Of a DNA stretch of 64,000 nucleotides, positions 1-9,300 are shown in pieces. Below the pieces are notes generated by a model. The model searched no databases, was not told where the DNA came from, and was given only the letters and a program-made list of their open reading frames with translations. Both the position numbers and the translations under genes were made by a program. The DNA comes from Phoronis australis (Eukaryota; Phoronida; Phoronidae). The DNA lies in NCBI GenBank assembly GCA_002633005.1, contig NMRA01000296.1, forward strand, positions 350,399-414,398, in the 5' to 3' direction. Position 1 is the stretch's first letter. Each line of letters opens with the position of its first letter.

Positions 1-210
1 TCTAGACCACTTGTGCAGAGACCATGACACTAAATTTCATTACCTACTGGGTTTCTGCTCTTTGTTTGTGATTTAGAATTCTCATCAAGAACTTATCTTT
101 AACATAGACCTCCTCTTTCGTAAGAAGTTAGATCTGCTTTTGTTCATGCAAATGAGTTTGCCTCACGTTCTGGTTATGTTTTATTTCAAAAAGTGTGTAT
201 CTTCTCGCAG

Positions 211-340
211 ACAAAACCATCAAAGAAAGAACACAACTCCGCAAAGAAGGACAAGAAGGACCCCCACCTTGACAATACTCCCCCTGTTGTCCCTGGCAAG
301 AGTATCATCCAGACGGACGAACCAGGATCTGGCTCAGAGG
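211..340 (+). CDS. Exon: charged linker before TSP1
   Basis: The acceptor TTCTCGCAG precedes 211 and the donor GTCAGT follows 340. The frame starts in phase 0 and ends in phase 1, matching the TSP1 exon. It encodes a Lys/Asp-rich stretch ([13 protein letters not shown]) and then a Pro/Ser/Glu-rich stretch with no cysteine, typical of a flexible linker. A phase-1 entry would hit a stop, which supports phase 0. Confidence 0.55.
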
Positions 341-3300
341 GTCAGTGTCTGTGACAGGACTATTTCAAAGTTTTTGAATGCCCACTATCAGTATTTAATT
401 AATCAGTATTTAATTTGTTAGATACTGAAGATAGATATGGCCAATTTTTAATTTAGGACATAATTTGGGAGAAAATAAGAAGAACTTATTTTTGTTAATT
501 CTTTGAAAAATGAAAAAATATCACTTTGCTTAAGTTTTGTCTCAAATTGAAAAAAAGTTTCTGTAATCATGATGAAATACTGAAGTTTCATGTCACATGG
601 AAACAATTATAAATTCTTTGCCAAAAGATTTCATATCTGTTAATGATAACTTTTCAGAAAGTTACGATTGGTCCACGTGGTCTTTATGCAGCACCACTTG
701 TGGGCCAGGTATCAGAACTAGGACAGCTTATTGTCTGGACAACTCGCTGACAGTGGATGAATGCGTTGATGATGGGAAAAATCCAGTGGAAACAGAGAAA
801 TGTTTTGAAAAAGAATGCAAAGGTATAGATATCTGTTATGTAGGTAGGGGAAGGTAACCGTTTTAGAGTCATTTTTGGTTGAAAATGATTTTTTGGTTAT
901 CTTAGATAAATTTTCAGGTTAATTAGATTCTTCAGGTTCTAATTAATTTTGCATATATGTCACTTTGGAAGTGACTTTCCCGACCCGAATCATCATTAGG
1001 CTGCCATTCTGCTGTGTGGTGAGTAAGGATTGCATAGAAACTGAGTAGTGTTCCCCCTCCCCCAACCCACACCCATATTTCTAACTTGGGTGACAGTAGA
1101 GGATGTCCCAAAAGTAATGACACTCTCAAGTTTGAATGCATACGCATTTAGTTAGTCATGGATGTCAGTGAAAATGACTTAAAACTACATTTGAAGTTTC
1201 TTTATTGTATAATCACATGATTCAGATTGTATTTTGATCAATGACAGTGTGCAGTTATGAAAAAATAGTGAAGTGAAAAATTCACTTATCTGTTCCTTTA
1301 TAGAAATTATTAGATGTAAAAAAAAACCTATTCCTTCCTAATCTCTGAAAAGTGCAACCCCGAGGTCTCCAATCTGCTTGATTTATGGACATGCCAATTG
1401 AAAATAGACGTACTTATCAGTTGTTGAGTTTGTGATGGTATCCTCTTTGTAAAAGGTCTAAAAAATGTGCCCAGGGCAATAGTGGAAGTCTCAGTGGGAC
1501 TCGGGCTGTTATCCAATCAGATTCCACTAGTGTCACAGCTGGATAGATGTCTCTGTGCATAATCTGTGTTGAGTGATTGGCAGCTTCTTTCTTCTCGCCC
1601 TTGAAACATCTAGGGAGCCTTGTATATCAGATAACCTTATGCACAGAAACTGTGCAATGACTCTAAATGAAGAGTTCATCTGCAAGCTGAACATGTTAAC
1701 GGTTTATCAGTATTCCAGTTGGTGCTTTTCAGACATTTGTACTGTGAGATGCTTCAATGGTGGAATATGCGAGAAAAACAAGTGTACTTGTCCATATGGT
1801 TACCATGGAAATCAATGTGAAAAAGGTATAACAATAACTTATTTAGAAAAAAGACCTGTTGTAGTAAGCCTTTCTCAGTATATATAGTGGAGCGTATTAT
1901 TTTTAACTTTTGGATGAATAAACTTGATCCTTAAGTGAATGCCTGGTGTCAGAGTTCAGTTTCTACTAAATGGGTTAAAGTTCACAAGATATCTGTATGG
2001 ATTGAGAACTGATTCAGTTTAGTTTGAATTCAAAAAAGAACACCTCTCTTTAAAGCTGTTTGGTTTCTGATGTTGACTGATTGCACACAGTTTGTTTGAA
2101 ATGGCACTTGAATTGTAAATTATAAAGGACATTTGGTTGGCAAAGCCATGCATTTTCACAATGATTTAAGCTTTACTCTACAAAGTTGACAAATTGATTT
2201 AGCTATTTCATTGCCACGCATGCCTTTTGAAGAGTTACGAGGTCACTGCCAAACACACCAGTCGGCATGTTGGAAACTTTCCTACTCTTGACACGGTTAA
2301 TCCTGAATTTCGTGGCAGATAACTTAAACCTAAATTCCAAATGAAAGTAAAGATTTTTTCACATTTTTTAAAGAAATTTCAATCAATCACTTAAAGGTCA
2401 AAAAGCAATCGATGCAATAACCTCTAAACTACCCACCGTCACCACCTAATTGACTCAAATTCAAAATGATTTTGATTCAGGATCCCAGTTTAAAATGTCA
2501 GACATCAGGTGAGATATGGGCGGGGACCAACCAAAATTCTTCATTTACTGTTGATAATCGGTGTTTTCACCTGAAATCTTGAATAGTCTACCAGACAAAT
2601 TCCTGCCTCAATGTACTTCATAATTTGCCAATATTAATTTGATGGGCCATATATTCTGGAAAGGATGAGAAAAATAAATTTCAATTACACGTCATGCATG
2701 CATCCTATGATGGTGAAATTTCACTCCAAGTGGCGTACTGGTAAGTATGCGTACTTAACATTATGCATACGCGTACTTAAAGGAAAAAAAGTTGGCAAAA
2801 CACGCTACCTTTATTTTTATCACATTTAGCATTAGTTTTGTAAAGTCAATTGTATTTATGCTGCATTTTACCCGTATTTACTGTGTGTCTACAATTAAGT
2901 TGTCCACACCACAGCACAGCACAGAGCACAGCACAGCACACCACAGCACAGCACAGCACAGCACAGCACAGCACACCACACCACAGCACACCTCATCACA
3001 TCCCAACGACTGCCGTGGACTGTATCTCATGTTTGCCCGTTTCTCCTGTTTTCAGCTCGTTGCCACCTAAAATGCCTTAACGGAGGTTTCTGCATGAAGC
3101 CCTATCAGTGCGCCTGCCCTCCTCAGTATTCNGGCCATATATTCTGGAAAGGATGAGAAAATTAAATTTCAATTACACGTCATGCATGCATCCTATGATG
3201 GTGAAATTTCACTCCAAGTGGCGTACTGGTAAGTATGCGTACTTAACATTATGCATACGCGTACTTAAAGGAAAAAAGTTGGCAAAACACGCTACCTTTA

Positions 3301-6300
3301 TTTTTATCACATTTAGCATTAGTTTTGTAAAGTCAATTGTATTTATGCTGTATTTTACCCGTATTTACTGTGTGTCTACAATTAAGTTGTCCACACCACA
3401 GCACAGCACAGAGCACAGCACAGCACAGCACACCACAGCACAGCACAGCACAGCACACCACACCACAGCACACCTCATCACATCCCAACGACTGCCGTGG
3501 ACTGTATCTCATGTTTGCCCGTTTCTCCTGTTTTCAGCTCGTTGCCACCTAAAATGCCTTAACGGAGGTTTCTGCATGAAGCCCTATCAGTGCGCCTGCC
3601 CTCCTCAGTATTCGGGTAGACAGTGTGAAAGGGGTAAGTAACCAACCCGGGGGGGAACTCTTTGTCCATTGACACTTCTTATGCACATTCCACCTATGGT
3701 AAGCCGCTCTTACTGAACTCTGCAGATCTGTAACAGACTTAGATTGGAAAAATTTTAAGGTGTCCAAAATTGCATCCTGAAAATTCTGTTGGTATACTGA
3801 GGGTCTGTTTCATGAAAGCATAGGCTTTATTGTACATGGACTGTCAACTCCGAATATTTTCAGTTGATGAAATTTGTGATCTTACGCATAAGCTGTGACG
3901 TCTGGCAACACCTGGCAAAATTAGCAAGTTTTACTTCCAGCAAGTACGTTGTCTGTTAATCATGGTTGGCTGTTGTGTGGCTGGGTGCCAAAAGTACTCA
4001 CGATACCAACAGTTCTATTACTGGAAGACTTTGAACAGTGTTTCAATGGCGAAATTACTTTTTTCGTTGTACTGGACAGTAAAATAGGTGCGAAAATTTT
4101 AAGTCACAATACACTAAATGAAAACTGAAATTGGTAATTTAAGAGAGTGGCGCCTCCTCTTGGATAGTACGCAAGAAAATGTCGGAGTTGCGAATCTGTT
4201 GTCTATAATCTATGGTGAAAGTGACTGAAGACTTCAGTCAGAAATTTGATCTTACAGTTCGGCTTCACAATTACCGCATAAAGGTTAAGTCACCATTACC
4301 ACATCACTGCCTGGAAATAGTTTGTAAAAATGTTCTCAGTAAGTAGCCGTTATAGGTATAGATATTTTGTTCTTTTGCTTAATAATTTAATTTTGATTAG
4401 TTCTAAGAAGTAATTCTATAGAGCGTAAGACCAAATGTCTGTCTAAGTCTTAAGTTATGTTTCATGAAACAGGCCCCTGGATTACTCATCATTAATTTTT
4501 TGAGAAAAGTTTGAAGACTACACCCAAACATTAGCTATACCTTGATAAGTCAGTCAGGAAAGTCTGTCACTCATATACAGTCTGGTTGAAAGGTGGCATG
4601 TTGGGATATTAGAGCTTGTATTCTTCATGCGATACCATTTCTTAACTTATTTCACACAAAAATAATTACCAAATATTGTATTTTTTCATTTTTGATGTTT
4701 ACCCTGCTGTAAATTATGGAAAATTTACCAAAAGTTGTTTTATGACAACACATCTAGACAGTACAAGTCATGTTACCAATGGACCAACATTTTCAAGAAA
4801 TTTGACGAAATAGAATTTCACTTGTCGACCATGTTGTGTGCTAAATAAGTAAAGAATTACTGCCACACAGTCTTCATTGTTGTGAATCAATTACATGTAT
4901 GAGCATTAAAAGAAATTTGTCTTAGATGTCGATGGGTGTCATTGATTTATTTAGTGTTTCTAATAGTTTGTTCTTATCTTGCCGTATAGTTCTTGCTTCT
5001 TTTTCCCTTTTTGTGATAGCGCTCCTGAGAAGTCTTTTCCTGATGGCATGAACATCATGAGGTGATGTATTGGGTAAACGAAAGCACAAGAATTTAGGGA
5101 ACACTCCAAGAGCCCGACAGTTCTTAAGAAAATTGATGTCCTGATTAGCCTTCTGCTCTCTGACCGCAAGTTTTTCTAGTCTGCGCAACTCCTTGGTTTC
5201 AATATCTTCATATTTTCTTGCTAANNNNNNNNNNNNNNNNNNNNNNNNNNNNNNNNNNNNNNNNNNNNNNNNNNNNNNNNNNNNNNNNNNNNNNNNNNNN
5301 NNNNNNNNNNNNNNNNNNNNNNNNNNNNNNNNNNNNNNNNNNNNNNNNNNNNNNNNNNNNNNNNNNNNNNNNNNNNNNNNNNNNNNNNNNNNNNNNNNNN
5401 NNNNNNNNNNNNNNNNNNNNNNNNNNNNNNNNNNNNNNNNNNNNNNNNNNNNNNNNNNNNNNNNNCCGTTGTTGTTTTCGTGAACATATGCTGTTACTTG
5501 CTATCATGGAGATCTTTTGGAAATCTCATCAGAGATTTAGCAAGAAAATATGAAGATATTGAAACCAAGGAGTTGCGCAGACTAGAAAAACTTGCGGTCA
5601 GAGAGCAGAAGGCTAATCAGGACATCAATTTTATTAAGAACTGTCGGGCTCTTGGAGTGTTCCCTAAATTCTTGTGCTTTCGTTTACCCAATACATCACC
5701 TCATGATGTTCATGCCATCAGGAAAAGACTTCTCAGGAGCGCTATCACAAAAAGGGAAAAAGAAGCAAGAACTATACGGTGAGATAAGAACAAACTATTA
5801 GAAACACTAAATAAATTTGTCTTAGTGGTGAATATAAATATGAACATCCATCATTATGTCATAGGGCTAGGACCAGTCTGCTGGCAAGTTTGACAATAAT
5901 CTTATCATTAAGCTTAGACTAGGAAATTAATACATTATATGATAAAGGTGAAACATCTTTTCTTGTGCTTGCAGCGGTGTGTACCCCTGGCTGCAAGCAT
6001 GGCAGTGTTTGCGTGGCGGGGTTCTGTAAATGTCCCGCTGGCACGGTACCACCCAAATGTGAACGTAAGTAGGTCACTGATCATTGCACATTTCACATTA
6101 TAATTTTAAAATTAGGTAACTTTGCCTTGGGCTTGGAAGAGATAACTCTGCATAATGGCTTAGAATTTTGCAGATGGTTGTAAATCAATGGTGTCAGTCA
6201 CACACAATAGGCCTTTTAAAATTGACATACAGTCAGTAAAAGTAGTTCTTTTTGAACCCTGCTCTTAGGCATACAACTGTCCCAGTTGGACTACGTAATG

Positions 6301-9300
6301 TCCCGTCCACACACTGCCTACCCTAGAACAAGTTGCACTAGAGCAACTTACCCCATGTTTAAGTAGAGCATCCACACACGCATAAACTAGGGTATGGCAG
6401 AGGTTTATGGTTCCAAGAAAACTGACTTAGCTAAAACCAATCTTAAATTTAAATTGCCTTTGTGATAAAACTTCAGTTTGTCTTAAGTCTGTTCCAAGAA
6501 AGTGATCTTATGTTTGTCTAATTAGTTTTTGACTTAATTTTTGTCTTAAGTTTGACTTGCTTGTCGGATGTGGAAGTTTCAAAGGTCAGAAGTTGAGACA
6601 AATCTGAGGTTTAAGTCAGAAATGAACTTAAATCACTTTCTTGGAACGGACCCCTGACTGAGAAGATAATTGTTTCATTAAACCATATGGGTTTTGAATA
6701 GACAGACTCGGAATGAAGTTGGTCGTATCTTGTTCATTATCCAGTTTAGAAATGATATCTGGGCTCGAAAAGTGCTGACAGTCAGTAATGTCTTCAGACA
6801 AAGCTCATAAAATTTCAGGTCGCGGCATGAGCTTGGTCTCAAGAAATAACAAAAAAATGTCAATTCTTTCAAAGCCATACAATCGTCTCTCATTTAATTA
6901 AGGAGCCACTTGAGGCCAATTTCATAATGGTAAGTGGCCTAAATCAAAACTTGATGTTTAACAGAAAGCTTAGGTTTGAATTTACCGGAGCTGGTTTTAG
7001 ATACTTTACCTATTTGAGTAAATGGTTTCTAACCTTTCATTCAAGTTTTACTCACTACATACTGGTATTTAAACTTCCTGAAACTGATATGATATTGTTA
7101 GCCCCTATACTTTGTGTGTAAAAGTATATCCGCAATTCAGTCATGATCTTGCTTTATAAACAAGGTTTTTCATTGCAGGCTTCAGCCTCAACTTTTTTAA
7201 TTGTAAGTTTGAATTCCACCAATTTCGGACAAAAATAATCGCCGAAATAGCCCTTTTCTTATTTTTCAAGGGCATCTTACGTAATTGTCAGTGCAAAGAA
7301 ATTTTTCAAAATTTTGTTTGATCATGGTAGTTATCATACAGAACTTGAACATGGTTAACCATTAGTTTAGTGCTGCATGTTTTTTATTTAAGTTAACTGT
7401 TTTGTATCTGTCGGTCATATTCATTTGTGTTCTACATTGGAGATTTTGACATATTTTAGTTCATTCACAGAATATCAGAGTCTTGGAGGCTATCTGGCCA
7501 TGCACATTCCCAGTTCTCGGTTAAAAACTCTCATTTTGAGGAACAGTAAAATGACAAATGTTTTTGTTTGTGTTACCAGCTTACTTTTGAAGACCATTAC
7601 AATTACTGGGCTGTTTACCAGACAGTGTCGATTTCATGTATTTTTCATCGTATTTTCCATTCTGTTTCAGCGGCGTGCAAGGCAAAGTGCCTCAATGGTG
7701 GAACATGCATGAACGGAAATAGGTGTCGCTGCCCTAGAGGTTTCTATGGGAACCAATGTCAGTTTAGCTTCAACTACTATGTCAATGATGCGAGTGGACG
7801 TAAGTTAAGGTTTTGCCAGCTCCAGCTTCTTTTGCTGTCATCACGTAATTCTCAAAAAAATTCAAAACTCAAAAAGCTGTATCATTGGTATCACCAATGT
7901 TCTTTTCTAATTTCTTTAAATTGGTGATACTTCAACTGAAGTATGCGTTGAACCATGTTTCATGGAGAATTACTGTTTACTGAAACTAATGCTCAAGTAT
8001 GAATAGATGTCATGGTTTTCAAGCTGGTATGATTGCTGTGCCGAATCCTGTGGGAATGCTTTTTAATGGACTAAACACATTGGAAACTACAGTTTCAAGA
8101 ATACAAAACCAGATTGTTGGAGACAGTAGTTATAATCTCTATTCAGATATGTGTTTGCGAACTGTGAATCTTAAAAGGCTGCAATAATGGTACCTGAAGT
8201 GTTTATTGATTTGTATACTGTATGGTTACATGGTTTGTAAATTGTATTTACAACTTTCACTCTACTCACCCTGATTACCTGCAGGCAGTGCATTACCATA
8301 TCCTTTGTCTTTCCAATGCAATAAACCTAGTTACTCTGGTGGAAATAACTACGGGCGCAGTACTTTCCAACAAAGATTTACATGCTCAAATAACTCGCGC
8401 AGGTCTTTATGAATAAGCTTGACTTGCTGCTTGGCTGGGGCATACCTTATTGTCACCAGAATTCATTTGGTGTCCTAAGATACCGCTCAGGGTAAAGCAC
8501 CTTGCCTAGCCTAGTCTTGGTGTAACAAGGTCTGTAAATACTATTAAATCAATGGTCACCTTGCGATTAATATGTACCCTATATTATTTCTAGCTGACTG
8601 CAGTAAAGGTTGTTTTAATGGAGGTCGCTGTATTGGTGTGAACAAGTGTGCGTGCAGGCACGGCTACACTGGAGAGAGCTGTGAGAAAGGTATTGGGGTT
8701 CATCAAGTGCAGTTTGCATGCTATTTAGTACACAATATGGCCGACACATAGAAATGTGTGTTGCCACATTTTTAACAAAAATTAGCCTCAAGAAAGTTCT
8801 ATTTAATTAAAAACATAGTCTGTCCAGTATAATTATGATAAAACAACATTTTTTCATTATTTCTAAGATTGTAAATTAGCCTTAGAAAATTAGACAAATT
8901 ACCATTTTGTGTGAAATAAGTGAAGAATTACCATAACCACCCATATCTATGATTATTTGGATAAAAGTTAAAATTCCAACATATTGATATTGATATTGAT
9001 ACGGTTTGAGTATAATCATATATCAGTAGCTAAAGCTTTTTAAGAATGAGTTTTGTGGCGCAAATGAGTGACCTACCACTCAAATGGTTTGTCAGTTTTG
9101 TAATGCACAATGATATAAATCCTTGTGCTTTTTCTTGAAGTTGTACCATGTCTTCTGTGTTTACCATTATGTTATTATCTATTACGTTCCATCATTTCAG
9201 CATTGTGTTCTCCTACTTGTCAAAATGGTGGAACATGTCTGCGACCTCACGTCTGCATGTGCAAGGCTGGTACATGGGGTGCCTATTGTCAACAATGTGA

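Larger units (their letters stand above)
2645..3613 (+). repeat. Tandem duplication of 0.48 kb joined by a single N
   Basis: 2645-3131 and 3133-3613 are nearly identical and meet at one N (3132). Copy 1 has lost the rest of EGF exon 2 while copy 2 has it. This looks like two haplotype contigs laid end to end. Confidence 0.9.

Noticed and set aside
1100-1130. GATGTCCCAAAAGTAATGAC, similar to mariner element ends
   Set aside because: No matching inverted end or transposase was found nearby.
2792-3080. ORFs rich in His/Ser/Thr across the CACAG repeat
   Set aside because: They are translations of a microsatellite in an intron; no splice or domain support.
5193-5553. Open frames spanning the N gap
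   Set aside because: They are made of unknown residues; only the flanks carry information.
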